Assembly: GCA_019637155.1 (NCBI GenBank)
Contig: JAHBWE010000008.1
Span: 248,001 to 312,000, forward strand
Direction of reading: 5' to 3'
Origin: Labilithrix sp.
GTDB taxonomy: Bacteria > Myxococcota_A > Polyangia > Polyangiales > Polyangiaceae
DNA: 64,000 bases
Shown in pieces: positions 1-8,356 of the stretch. The notes under the pieces are model-generated. The model saw only the letters and a list, made by a program, of their open reading frames with translations. It did not search any database and was not told where the DNA came from. A program made the position numbers and the translations under genes. Each line of letters starts with the position of its first letter. The stretch's first letter is position 1.

Positions 1-393
1 GAGGGCGTGCTCGCGCAGGTCCAGGTCGATCTCTTCACGCTCGGGGCGGAGCTCGCGTGCGTGCCGGGCAAGGAAGCGAAGCTCTCGATGCAGCTCCTCG
101 ACGCCGGCGACGCCGCGCGGCTCGAGAAGGCGATCGACGACGCGGAGGAAGGGCTCCCGCCGCTCAAGACGTTCGTGCTCCCCGGCGGCAGCGCGCAAGC
201 GGCGGCGCTCCACCTCGCGCGCACGATCTGTCGTCGCGCCGAGCGCGCGGTCCTCGCGCTCGATGACGCGCCCGCGCGCGGCGAGGTCGTGATCTACCTC
301 AATCGGCTGAGCGATCTGTTGTTCGTGCTCGCGCGAAAAGCGAACGCCACGGCGAACGTCGAAGACGTCCCGTGGCATCCGCGGAAAAGCTGA
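1..393 (+). CDS. PduO-type cob(I)alamin adenosyltransferase, C-terminal part
   Basis: The frame is open from the first base, so the gene begins outside the window. The visible 130 residues match the C-terminal helical core of PduO/MMAB ATP:cob(I)alamin adenosyltransferases, which transfer the adenosyl group of ATP to cobalt to make coenzyme B12. Diagnostic segments are FVLPGGS, the helix ending in RRAERAV, and the near-terminal YLNRLSDLLFVLAR. The family is about 190 residues, so roughly a third is missing. The TGA stop at 391-393 directly abuts the stop of the convergent sigma-factor gene with no spacer. Confidence 0.9.
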   Translation, partial: EGVLAQVQVDLFTLGAELACVPGKEAKLSMQLLDAGDAARLEKAIDDAEEGLPPLKTFVLPGGSAQAAALHLARTICRRAERAVLALDDAPARGEVVIYLNRLSDLLFVLARKANATANVEDVPWHPRKS

Positions 394-951
394 TCAGGCC
401 GCTTCGAGGAGCTGCGTCGCGAGGAGCTTGCGGCCGCGGTGGAGGCGGCTCATCACGGTGCCGACCGGGACGCCGAGCTCGTTCGCGGCCTCGCGGTACG
501 TCAGCTCGTCGAGGTCCACGAGCTTGAGGACGGTGCGGAACGTCTCGGGCAGCGCGTCGAGCTTGCCCTGCGTCGTCGGCGTGAGCGGCGCGGTCGCGTC
601 CGGCGGCGAGAAGCGCTCCGGCATCGTCCACGCGCACGGGTCGGACGCGAGGACGCGGAGCGCGTTCTTCTCGCGACGCGAGCGGCGGTAGCGCGTGACG
701 AAGACCGAGAAGAGGATCTGATAGACCCACGCGCGGAGGTTCGTGCCGCGCTCGTACTGCGCCGAGAACTTCAGCGCGCGCTCGACCGTGTCCTGCACGA
801 TGTCGTCCGCCGTCGTCGGGTCGCCCGCGAGGCGACACGCCCGGCCGCGGAGCTCGGGGAGAAGCGCACACAATCCCTCCGCGAGGGACTTCGTGTCGTG
901 GGCAACGAGCGTGGTCGACGAAGAAGCGGTACGAACGGCGTTGGTCGGCAT
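394..951 (-). CDS. ECF-type RNA polymerase sigma factor
   Basis: This 185-residue protein has the two-domain layout of extracytoplasmic-function sigma factors. Sigma region 2 contains ADDIVQDTVERAL and LRAWVYQILFSVF. Region 4 ends in a helix-turn-helix, LTYREAANELGVPVGTVMSR followed by LHRGRK, which would read the -35 element. The ATG at 951 is preferred over ATGs at 978 and 1038 because GAGG sits about 9 bases upstream of it and because region 2 then starts at the usual distance. No anti-sigma gene is adjacent: the downstream neighbour is convergent, and upstream lies a 270-base region with hairpin repeats. The regulon cannot be deduced. Confidence 0.88.
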   Translation of the reverse strand: MPTNAVRTASSSTTLVAHDTKSLAEGLCALLPELRGRACRLAGDPTTADDIVQDTVERALKFSAQYERGTNLRAWVYQILFSVFVTRYRRSRREKNALRVLASDPCAWTMPERFSPPDATAPLTPTTQGKLDALPETFRTVLKLVDLDELTYREAANELGVPVGTVMSRLHRGRKLLATQLLEAA

Positions 952-1094
952 TGCGGGTGTCCTCGGGAGCAGGACCATTGCAGCCACGGTGCCATCCACC
1001 GAACCTCGAAAATCCCACGGGATCCGCGCGCCGGACACGCCCGCGTGTGTCCGCCGGAACGCGATGCGTGGCCAGGAACACGCTCTTACTCAAC

Positions 1095-1165
1095 GTCGGG
1101 GCTTCGCCCCGACACCCCACCCCAGACACGGCCCTCGCGCTTTGCGCGAGGGTTGCTTCGCAACC
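1095..1165. repeat. cluster of three consecutive perfect hairpins
   Basis: The gap between the sigma-factor gene and nnr carries three perfect inverted repeats in a row. The first has arms 1095-1102 and 1106-1113 with loop TTC. The second has arms 1132-1140 and 1144-1152 with loop TTT. The third has arms 1151-1156 and 1160-1165 with loop TTC. Two of them give C(UUCG)G-type tetraloops, which are unusually stable in RNA. The cluster may be a terminator region or a copy of a REP-like interspersed element. Confidence 0.55.
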
Positions 1166-1219
1166 GCTGGCGCGGCCGCTTCTGGGGCCCCTTCGCGCGA
1201 CGGCGCGCGTCAGCTGGCG

Positions 1220-2845
1220 TCAGCTGGCGAGGAGGGCGGCGATGACGCCCGGGAGCTCGCCGGCGATTTCACCTGCGAGCATCCCGCGATCTCCGCGCTC
1301 CTTCGACCACGCGGCGCCCGCGACGCCGTGCAGGAAGGCGCCGGCCCAGGCGGCCTCGAACGGTGGGAGGCTGCAGGCGAGCGCGGTGATGAGGCCCGCG
1401 AGCACGTCGCCGGCGCCGGCGGTCGCGAGCGACGGCGAGCCCGAGCCGCTCACGACGACGCGGCCGTCCGGAGCGGCGACCACCGTGTACGCGCCCTTCA
1501 AGAGCACGACCGCGCGCGTCTGCTTCGCCGCGTCGCGGGCGGCGGCGAAGCGGTTCGCGTCGATGCTGGAGGCCTCCACGCCGAGGAGTCGGCCGAGCTC
1601 TCCGCTGTGCGGCGTGAGGATCGGCGTCGTCTTCGCGACCGCGAAGGCCGACGGCTTGCCCGCGAACAGCGTGAACGCGTCGGCGTCGGCGACGATGGGG
1701 CCCTCGAACGACTTGAGGACGGACGACGCGACCGCGCGCGCCCCCGCGTCGGTGCCGAAGCCGGGACCGATCAGCGCCGCCGCCTTCTTCGCGAGCACCG
1801 GCGCGAGCTTCTTCGCGTCGAGGCGCGCGACCATGACCTCCGGGATGCACGCCTCGAGGACGTCGGCCGCGCTCGAGACGATCGTCGCCGCCCCCGCGCC
1901 GCCGCGGAGCGCGCCCTGCGCCGCGAGGAGCGCCGCGCCGGTCTTGCCCGGCGAGCCGGCGAACAGCGCGACGTGGCCCGCGCGGTACTTGTGCGTGTCC
2001 ACCGCGCGCTTCGCGAGCAGCGCGCGGACGTCGCTCGACTCGACCAGCGACGCCGCGCGCGCGTCGACGAGCGACGGCGGCACGCCGATGTCGACGACGT
2101 GCACGGTGCCCGCCTTCGCCGCGCCGCTCCCCGTCACGAGGCCGAGCTTCAGGTGCGCGAACGTCACCGTGAGGTCGGCCTCGATGCAGGGGCCGAGCGG
2201 AACGCCCGTGTCGGCATGGAGCCCCGACGGGACGTCGAGCGCCGCGACGCGCACGCCGCGTCCGCCGTCGTGCAGCGCGACGAGCACAAGGGCGAGCTTC
2301 GCGAGCGGGCCCGCGATCGCGCGATCGAGCCCCGTGCCGAAGAGCGCGTCGACGACGACGTCGGCCGCCGCGAGCGCGGGGCCGAGCGCGTCGAACGTCA
2401 CCTCGCCGGGCCCCGCCGGGCCCAGCACCTTCGCGGAGCGCGCCCCTCGCGGTCGCGCGCGGACGAGGGCGGCATCGCCGCGCGAAGCGGAGTCGCCGCC
2501 GAGCGGCAGCGTCTTCGTCACGCCGCCGATCCCCGCCCAAGCCTCGTGGTTCGCCTTGCAGTCCGGCGTCTGCTTCCTCGCGTCGCCCGCGAGCCACACC
2601 TCCACGTTCGCGCCGCGCGCGAGGAGGTGCCGCGCGACGACGAAGCCGTCGCCGCCGTTGTTGCCCGTGCCCGCGACGACGATGACGCGCGCGCCCGCCG
2701 CGCGTCCGCCGAGCGCCTCTCGCTCGATCACGTCCGCCGCGCCGCGGCCCGCGTTCTCCATCAGGAGCAAGCTCGGCACGCCGCACGCCTCGATCGCGTG
2801 CTTGTCGAAGGCGCGCATCTGATCGCGCGAGAGGACCGGGATCAC
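1220..2845 (-). CDS. nnr: bifunctional NAD(P)H-hydrate epimerase/dehydratase
   Basis: The 541-residue protein repairs damaged NADH and NADPH. The N-terminal YjeF domain (about residues 1-220), with AGTGNNGGDGFVVAR, epimerises the R and S hydrates. The C-terminal ribokinase-fold domain (about 260-541) dehydrates the S-hydrate at the expense of ADP or ATP; it shows HKYRAGHVALFAGSPGKTGA, TPHSGELGRLLG and the terminal TAGAGDVLAG with the catalytic Asp. The start is GTG at 2845: it overlaps the acpS stop by four bases (GTGA) and is followed at once by the conserved IPVLSRDQMR. It is the last gene of the pdxJ-acpS-nnr operon. Confidence 0.95.
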   Translation of the reverse strand: MIPVLSRDQMRAFDKHAIEACGVPSLLLMENAGRGAADVIEREALGGRAAGARVIVVAGTGNNGGDGFVVARHLLARGANVEVWLAGDARKQTPDCKANHEAWAGIGGVTKTLPLGGDSASRGDAALVRARPRGARSAKVLGPAGPGEVTFDALGPALAAADVVVDALFGTGLDRAIAGPLAKLALVLVALHDGGRGVRVAALDVPSGLHADTGVPLGPCIEADLTVTFAHLKLGLVTGSGAAKAGTVHVVDIGVPPSLVDARAASLVESSDVRALLAKRAVDTHKYRAGHVALFAGSPGKTGAALLAAQGALRGGAGAATIVSSAADVLEACIPEVMVARLDAKKLAPVLAKKAAALIGPGFGTDAGARAVASSVLKSFEGPIVADADAFTLFAGKPSAFAVAKTTPILTPHSGELGRLLGVEASSIDANRFAAARDAAKQTRAVVLLKGAYTVVAAPDGRVVVSGSGSPSLATAGAGDVLAGLITALACSLPPFEAAWAGAFLHGVAGAAWSKERGDRGMLAGEIAGELPGVIAALLAS

Positions 2846-3234
2846 GGCGCGAGCCTCCCCACCGGCGTGCCCTCGAGCACCACGACCGCGACCGCGACGC
2901 CCGCGTCGTGCGTGATGCTGACGTGCCACGACTCGGCGCCGAACTCCTTCATCTTCGTGACCGCGTTGCCGGAGAGCTCCAGCGTCGGCCGGCCGCTCGG
3001 CGCGCGGCGCACCTGCACCTCGTGCCACCCCACTCCGCGCGCGCCGTCGAGCGCCTTCGCGAACGCCTCCTTCACCGCGAACCGCCCCGCGAGCGAGGTC
3101 GCCACGTCGCGCCCCGCGAGGTCGGCGCGCTCCTCTTCCGTGCAGATGCGCGCGAAGAAGCGATCGCCGTGACGCTCGAGCGCCTTTCGCATCCGATCGA
3201 TCGAGCAGACGTCGATCCCCAGCCCCACGATCAT
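2842..3234 (-). CDS. acpS: holo-[acyl-carrier-protein] synthase
   Basis: AcpS moves the phosphopantetheine arm of CoA onto a serine of acyl carrier protein, activating it for fatty-acid synthesis. The 130-residue length is typical. The signature IVGLGIDVCSIDRM near the N-terminus carries the Mg-binding Asp, and GRFAVKEAFAKAL in the middle carries the second metal ligand and CoA contacts. The ATG overlaps the pdxJ stop by ATGA, and its own stop overlaps the nnr start by GTGA, so the three genes are probably translationally coupled. The pdxJ-acpS-nnr order is common in proteobacteria. Confidence 0.95.
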   Translation of the reverse strand: MIVGLGIDVCSIDRMRKALERHGDRFFARICTEEERADLAGRDVATSLAGRFAVKEAFAKALDGARGVGWHEVQVRRAPSGRPTLELSGNAVTKMKEFGAESWHVSITHDAGVAVAVVVLEGTPVGRLAP

Positions 3235-3947
3235 GCGGCCCTCCCCTTCTTCATCGCCGCGAGCATCGCCTTCGTCGCCTCGCCGATGCCCATGAACACC
3301 GCGTCCGCGACGACGGCGTGACCGATGTTGAGCTCGACGATCTCCGGGATCGCCATCAGCGCCGGCACGTTCTCCGTCGTGAGCCCGTGCCCCGCCGCGA
3401 TCTCGAGCCCGAGCTCGTGCCCGACCCGCGCCGCCTCGCGCAGACGATCGAGCTCACCCGCCTTCTCGTGCGCGTACTCGCCGGTGTGGAGCTCGATCTG
3501 CTCCACACCTAACGCGTGCGATGCCCGCACCTGTTCGAGGTCCGGCGCGATGAAGAGGCTCACCTTGATCCCGGCGCCCTTCAGGAGCGCGAGGTGCCGC
3601 GAGAGCGCCGGCGCGGAGCGCGCCACCTCGAGGCCGCCCTCGGTCGTGCGCTCCTCGCGCCGCTCCGGCACGAGCGTGACGACGTCGGGCATCGTCCTCC
3701 GCGCGATGGCGACCATCTCGTCCGTCGCCGCCATCTCCAGGTTGAACAGCGCCGCGCCCGCGAGCTCCGCCTTCAGCCGCGCGACGTCGTCGTCCTTGAT
3801 GTGCCGCCGGTCCTCGCGGATGTGCGCGGTGATGCCGTGCGCGCCGGCCGCGAGACACATGCGCGCCGCGGCGACGGGGTCCGGGTACTTCGTCCCGCGT
3901 GCGTTCCGGAGCGTGGCGACGTGGTCGATGTTGATGTGGAGCCGCAT
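3231..3947 (-). CDS. pdxJ: pyridoxine 5'-phosphate synthase
   Basis: PdxJ closes the pyridoxine ring from 3-amino-2-oxopropyl phosphate and deoxyxylulose 5-phosphate in the DXP-dependent vitamin B6 pathway. The 238-residue protein begins with LHINIDHVATLRNARG, the strand and loop carrying catalytic residues of this TIM barrel, and retains ITAHIREDRRHI, IELHTGEYA, AAGHGLTTEN and ELNIGHAVVADAVF. A GTG lies immediately before the ATG at 3947; the ATG is preferred because MRLHIN is the usual family N-terminus. It is the first gene of the coupled pdxJ-acpS-nnr set. Confidence 0.95.
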   Translation of the reverse strand: MRLHINIDHVATLRNARGTKYPDPVAAARMCLAAGAHGITAHIREDRRHIKDDDVARLKAELAGAALFNLEMAATDEMVAIARRTMPDVVTLVPERREERTTEGGLEVARSAPALSRHLALLKGAGIKVSLFIAPDLEQVRASHALGVEQIELHTGEYAHEKAGELDRLREAARVGHELGLEIAAGHGLTTENVPALMAIPEIVELNIGHAVVADAVFMGIGEATKAMLAAMKKGRAA

Positions 3948-3984
3948 CACGCGCGCACGCTAGCACGCGCCGTGCGTTGCCCGC

Positions 3985-4422
3985 TCAGTTGGTGGAGCTC
4001 GAGGTGCACCAACGCCCCTCGGTGACTGCGCCCTCGCACTCGGGCGGTCCGACTCTCTCGGACTCCTCCAAGGTGCACGCCTCCCAGCCCTCCGAGAGCC
4101 CTTGCTCCGACCGAAGCCTCTTCACCTTGGCGATCGCCGAGCCGGGGGCCGTTACGAGGAGCGCGTCCTCGACGCGACGATGGCATGGCCCATCGCTGGT
4201 CAGGCTGGTCACGTCGAGGCAGCCGAGGACGACCTTCGCATGCGTACAGCCTGCCGCGTCGTCACGGACCCAGCCGTGGATGGGCAAGCAGCTCGCCGGA
4301 CACGAACAGGCCGGAAACGGACAGACCCCGTCGTGAACGACGGCGACCGCGACGGAGCCGCCGGTGTCTTCTCGGCTCGCGCACGCCGCGAGGAGCACCG
4401 AAAACACCACCGCGCGGATCAC
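3985..4422 (-). CDS. small cysteine-rich lipoprotein, unknown function
   Basis: This 145-residue protein begins with a short lipoprotein signal peptide ending in the lipobox LAAC (Cys at residue 14), so it should be lipid-anchored. The mature part has about ten cysteines, probably in disulfides, and no domain I recognise. The GTG start at 4422 lies five bases after the stop of the CtpA-type protease gene, and the two probably form one transcript. Whether it serves the protease is inference from position alone. Confidence 0.65.
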   Translation of the reverse strand: MIRAVVFSVLLAACASREDTGGSVAVAVVHDGVCPFPACSCPASCLPIHGWVRDDAAGCTHAKVVLGCLDVTSLTSDGPCHRRVEDALLVTAPGSAIAKVKRLRSEQGLSEGWEACTLEESERVGPPECEGAVTEGRWCTSSSTN

Positions 4423-4427
4423 GACCG

Positions 4428-7400
4428 TCAGTCGTCTCCGCCGCCGCCGTCGCCTTCGTCTTCCGTCTTGGGCGTCTGCAGGATCTCGCCGTTCGGGCCG
4501 TCGCGGCGGACGATGACGGTCTTGCGGCCGACCGTGTCGACGTTCTCGCGCGCGACGAGGGTGATCACGTTGACGCCAGGACGGAGCGGCACCGTCGTGT
4601 CGAAGGTGAGCTTCTTCGGGTCCTGGCCGTTGCGGTTCGACTTGTAGAAGACCTTCTTGTTGCCGACGAAGACGTAGGAATCGAGGATCTTCTCGTTGTC
4701 CGTCGCGGTCGCCTTGATCTGCACCTTGTCGTCGCGCACCGAGAGCGCGACGGGCTGGATCTCCACCGCGGGCGGGAAGCGCCGCATCTGCTCCTCGAAC
4801 GCGACGACCGCGGCCGGCTGACCGCCCGACTCGAGCTCCGCCGTCCGCACGAAGCCGAACCGGTTGTCGCCGAGCGTGACCTTCGTGAGCTCGCCCACCG
4901 TCGCGGTGACGTGCACCGCCGTGCCCGCGCCGAGGCGGCCGAACGCGCGCGCGCCCGGCTCCGGCGACTCGAGCAGCGTCGCGCCGCCGGTGCGCGCCTT
5001 CATCGCGCCGCTCGTGTTCGTGAGCGACGACGGCACCGCGATCGGCATGCGGACCTTCTCGATCACGTTCTCGCGCAGATCGCGATCGGCGATCGAGAGC
5101 TCCACCTTCGCCTCCGGATCGGCGAGCGGCGCCTCGACGTCGAACGCGAAGGTGAGCTTCTTCACCTCGCCCGGCTGCATGTTCGAGATGTCGAAGCGAC
5201 CCTCGTGGAGGAGGAGGCCGTCGCCGGAGAGGTTCCGGAGGTTCGCCTGCGTCTCGTAGCTCTTGCCCTTGCCGACGTTCTTCACGCTCACGTACATCGT
5301 GAGGTGCTCGCCCTTCTGCACCTTGCCGTCGCCGTTGCCCTTGCGGACGTCGGCGATCTGGTAGCTGTACGCGAAGACCGGCCGCTCGAGCGCCTTCACC
5401 GCGACGCGGATGTCCTGCGCGGCCGGGTTGCGCCCGCGGGATTCGTCGAATTTCACACTAATACCGTCCTGGCGCGAGAACGTGTCGCGCGGGATCTTGC
5501 AGACGCGCGGCGCGTCCTTCGGGAGCGGCGCGGTCGAGCCGACCTTGTGGCCCTCGACCTCGCACCACCCGAGCGGGATGCTCGCCGTCTTCGACTTGCC
5601 CGGCTCGAGCTTGCCGATGACGAGCTCCTTGTTGTCGTAGAGACCGTTGTCGCTCTTGGTCACGGCCGCGAGGCGATGGAGCGGGACGGTGCCCTTGTTC
5701 GTCACCGTCACCTTGAGCGTCATCGGATCGCCGGCGGTGACCTCGTTGTTCGCGCGATCGGTCTCGAGCTTCACCTCGACCGGCGGCGCGGGCGAGCCCG
5801 GCGCGGACGAAGGCACGTCGGCGGGCGCGTCGCTCCAGTCGATGCCGAGCGCCTGGAGGTCGGCCGACACCTTCGCGAGCTCGCTCGAGCGCGTCTGCGC
5901 GATGAGGTCCTTCGCGGCGCGCACCTGCTCGAGGCGCTTGCCGTGCGGGACCCTCGCGACGAGGTCGCGCGCGAACTTCACCGGGAAGTCCTTCGCCGGG
6001 AAGTCGTTGCCGAGGACCTCGTCCGGATCGCCGCCGCGATCGCGGAGCTCGCGCCGCAGCGACTCGGGCAGGTTGTAGCGCACGACCTCGGACGGCTTCT
6101 GGCCCTCCTTGATCCGCGCGTTGACGAGGCTGCGCGAGAGGTCGCGCTCCTTGATCGAGCCGGTGTCGACGGTGAGGTCCATCTCCTGGCTGTCCGCCGT
6201 CATCGGGTCGAGCTCGATGTCCGGCGTCACGCCGGTGCCCTGGATCGAGATGTCGCCCGGCTCGGTGAGGTACTGCGCGATCGTGAGCTTCAGCGCGGCG
6301 CGGTCGGGGAGCTCCGTGAAGACGAGCTGGACGGAGCCCTTGCCGAAGGAGGTCTCGCCGATGAGCACCGCGCGCTCGTGGTTCTTGAGCGCGCCCGCGA
6401 CGATCTCCGAGGCCGACGCCGAGGAGCCGTTGATGAGGAGCGCGATCGGGTAGTTCGGCTCGGTGCCCTCCGGGTGCGCGACCTTCTCCTCACGGTCCTC
6501 CCCCGCGCCGGGGTTGCCGACCGTGGCGACGATCGGGCCGCTCGTGAGGAACTTGTCGGCGACGCGCGCGGCCTGCTCGAGGAGGCCGCCGGGGTTCGAG
6601 CGGAGATCGAGGACGAGGCCCTTGATCTCGCCGTTCTTGCGGAGGCCCGCGAGCGCCTCGTCGAGGTCCTTCGCCGTGTTCGCCTGGAACTGCTTGAGGC
6701 GCACGTAGCCGATGCCGTCGCCGAGGCTCTTCGACTCGACGCTCTGGACCTTGATGACCTCACGCGTGAGCTCGAACGGTCGCGCCGTCTGCCAGCCCTC
6801 GGGCCCGTCGCGGCGGATCCAGACCGTGACCTTGCTCCCGGGCGCGCCGCGGAGGTGCTGCACCGCCTCGTTGAGGCCCATGTTCAGCGTCGACTCGCCG
6901 CCGATCTTCGTGATGCGGTCGTACTTCTTCACGCCGGCGCGGAAGGCGGGCGTGCCCGGCATCGGGTTGATGACGGTGAGCTGCTGATCGCGGATCGAGA
7001 TGACGATGCCGAGGCCGCCGAACTGGCCGCTCGTCGACAGGTTCATCTCCTTGTAGGCCTCCGGCGAGAGCAGCACCGAGTGCGGGTCGAGCGTGTGGAG
7101 CATGCCGTTGCACGCCGCGTACTCGACCTCGCGGAGATCGACCTCGGTGCCCTTCAGGTTCTCCTGCACGAAGTCGAAGACCTCGCGGAGGCGCGCCGAC
7201 ACGTCCCAGAGGCCGAGCACGTTGTCGACGCGGAACGTCTTCTCCTGCGTGTCGACGCGCACCGTCACCGTGGGCGACGTCTCTTCGTGGATGACGATGA
7301 TCTGCGCGACGTCGCGCTGCACGTAGTTGAGCGAGGACAAGAGCATGTCCTTCGGCTTCACGCGCTTCGGATCGACGTACTTGTCGCGGACGTTCTTGAG

Positions 7401-7592
7401 GACCTCGTTGACGACCTTCAGCTGCCGGAGGTCGTAGTTCCCCGCGTGGTGCTTCGGATCGCCGGTGCTCGCGACCGCGGGTGCGAGCCCGTCCCAGAGC
7501 CCTCCTCCGTGGAGGTGGATGGCGAGCCAGCTCGCGATCCCGAAGGAGACAAAGAGCGCAACGAACCGCAGTGCGCGCGAGGGAAGACGCAT
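4428..7592 (-). CDS. S41 C-terminal processing peptidase with long C-terminal extension
   Basis: The first half is a CtpA/Prc-type carboxyl-terminal protease: an N-terminal signal anchor (about 8-26), a PDZ domain (about 190-265) and the S41 core, with the Ser-Lys dyad placed at S393 (within SSASASEIVAGAL) and K418 (within SFGKGSVQ), 25 residues apart as in E. coli Prc. The acidic DLRSNPGGLL loop is also present. At 1054 residues it is more than twice the usual 400-450. The extra half contains two beta-sandwich segments resembling CARDB/Ig domains (about 635-710 and 770-850), an SH3-like stretch (about 880-930) and a final Ig-like segment, ending in an acidic/Gly tail. These probably bind substrate or envelope partners. 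A GGAAG ribosome site precedes the ATG. Confidence 0.9.
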   Translation of the reverse strand: MRLPSRALRFVALFVSFGIASWLAIHLHGGGLWDGLAPAVASTGDPKHHAGNYDLRQLKVVNEVLKNVRDKYVDPKRVKPKDMLLSSLNYVQRDVAQIIVIHEETSPTVTVRVDTQEKTFRVDNVLGLWDVSARLREVFDFVQENLKGTEVDLREVEYAACNGMLHTLDPHSVLLSPEAYKEMNLSTSGQFGGLGIVISIRDQQLTVINPMPGTPAFRAGVKKYDRITKIGGESTLNMGLNEAVQHLRGAPGSKVTVWIRRDGPEGWQTARPFELTREVIKVQSVESKSLGDGIGYVRLKQFQANTAKDLDEALAGLRKNGEIKGLVLDLRSNPGGLLEQAARVADKFLTSGPIVATVGNPGAGEDREEKVAHPEGTEPNYPIALLINGSSASASEIVAGALKNHERAVLIGETSFGKGSVQLVFTELPDRAALKLTIAQYLTEPGDISIQGTGVTPDIELDPMTADSQEMDLTVDTGSIKERDLSRSLVNARIKEGQKPSEVVRYNLPESLRRELRDRGGDPDEVLGNDFPAKDFPVKFARDLVARVPHGKRLEQVRAAKDLIAQTRSSELAKVSADLQALGIDWSDAPADVPSSAPGSPAPPVEVKLETDRANNEVTAGDPMTLKVTVTNKGTVPLHRLAAVTKSDNGLYDNKELVIGKLEPGKSKTASIPLGWCEVEGHKVGSTAPLPKDAPRVCKIPRDTFSRQDGISVKFDESRGRNPAAQDIRVAVKALERPVFAYSYQIADVRKGNGDGKVQKGEHLTMYVSVKNVGKGKSYETQANLRNLSGDGLLLHEGRFDISNMQPGEVKKLTFAFDVEAPLADPEAKVELSIADRDLRENVIEKVRMPIAVPSSLTNTSGAMKARTGGATLLESPEPGARAFGRLGAGTAVHVTATVGELTKVTLGDNRFGFVRTAELESGGQPAAVVAFEEQMRRFPPAVEIQPVALSVRDDKVQIKATATDNEKILDSYVFVGNKKVFYKSNRNGQDPKKLTFDTTVPLRPGVNVITLVARENVDTVGRKTVIVRRDGPNGEILQTPKTEDEGDGGGGDD

Positions 7593-7630
7593 GGACTTCC
7601 AGTATAAACACCTGTCGCGCGGAAAAGTTT

Positions 7631-8356
7631 TTAGGCTTTACGAATTACGGCGACATAAAACCCAGCCAGGTTCGCGGCAGGCGTGTCGCACAGCCAACGT
7701 TCGGCGCTGCGCAACATTCCTCCGACGAGCGGGATGTCGATCGCGATCGCGGCCGGCGTGACGATGCGGATCCCGCGCGCGGCCTCGACGCGCGTACCGG
7801 GTGGGATGATCTTCGGCACGTCGAGCGGCGAGTCGAAGCGCGTGTAGACCGCACTTTCCCGCGTCCTATCGCTGATCTTGCCGGCCGGGCCGAGGCGCTT
7901 GGCGAGGCCGCGGAAGCTCCATGGGTTGTAGAGCTCGGCCAGGATGACGCCGCCCGGCTTCGTCACGCGCGCCATCTCGCGGAGCGCCTTGCCGATGTCG
8001 GGGACGTGGGCGAGCACCTTGAAGGAGCACGTCACGTCGAAGGTCGCGTCGTCGAACGGGAGCGCGGTGACGCTGCCCTCGTGCACGTCGAGCCCGCGGC
8101 TCCGCGCGAGCTCCAGCATGCCGGGGGAGAGGTCGATCCCGACTGCCTTGTGCGCGTGCTCGGCGATGCGCTCGAGGAGGAGGCCGGTGCCGCAACCGCA
8201 CTCGAGCACGTCTTTGCCCGTGCCGTAGCGCGCGGTGAGCTCGATCTCGAGGTCGTCGACGAGGGCGTGGTAGCCCGCGGCGCGGTTCGGGCGGCGGTGC
8301 TTCTCGTAGCTCTTGCTGAACTCGTCGTAATAGGCACGCGTCTCGTGGTCGGTCAT
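7631..8356 (-). CDS. class I SAM-dependent methyltransferase (UbiE/type 11-like)
   Basis: The 241-residue protein has the Rossmann core of small-molecule methyltransferases: motif I VLECGCGTGLLLERI binds S-adenosylmethionine, followed by AVGIDLSPGMLELAR, ALPFDDATFDVTCSF and the post-motif VTKPGGVILAELYNP. The ATG at 8356 overlaps the stop of the kinase-receiver gene by ATGA, which fixes the start and suggests translational coupling. The substrate is not evident; the residues after position 150 resemble no particular subfamily closely enough to name one. Confidence 0.85.
   Translation of the reverse strand: MTDHETRAYYDEFSKSYEKHRRPNRAAGYHALVDDLEIELTARYGTGKDVLECGCGTGLLLERIAEHAHKAVGIDLSPGMLELARSRGLDVHEGSVTALPFDDATFDVTCSFKVLAHVPDIGKALREMARVTKPGGVILAELYNPWSFRGLAKRLGPAGKISDRTRESAVYTRFDSPLDVPKIIPPGTRVEAARGIRIVTPAAIAIDIPLVGGMLRSAERWLCDTPAANLAGFYVAVIRKA

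Noticed and set aside
4185..7607. 1140-codon plus-strand frame opposite the CtpA-type protease
   Set aside because: Antisense of a gene with intact catalytic motifs, and no domain in the translation.
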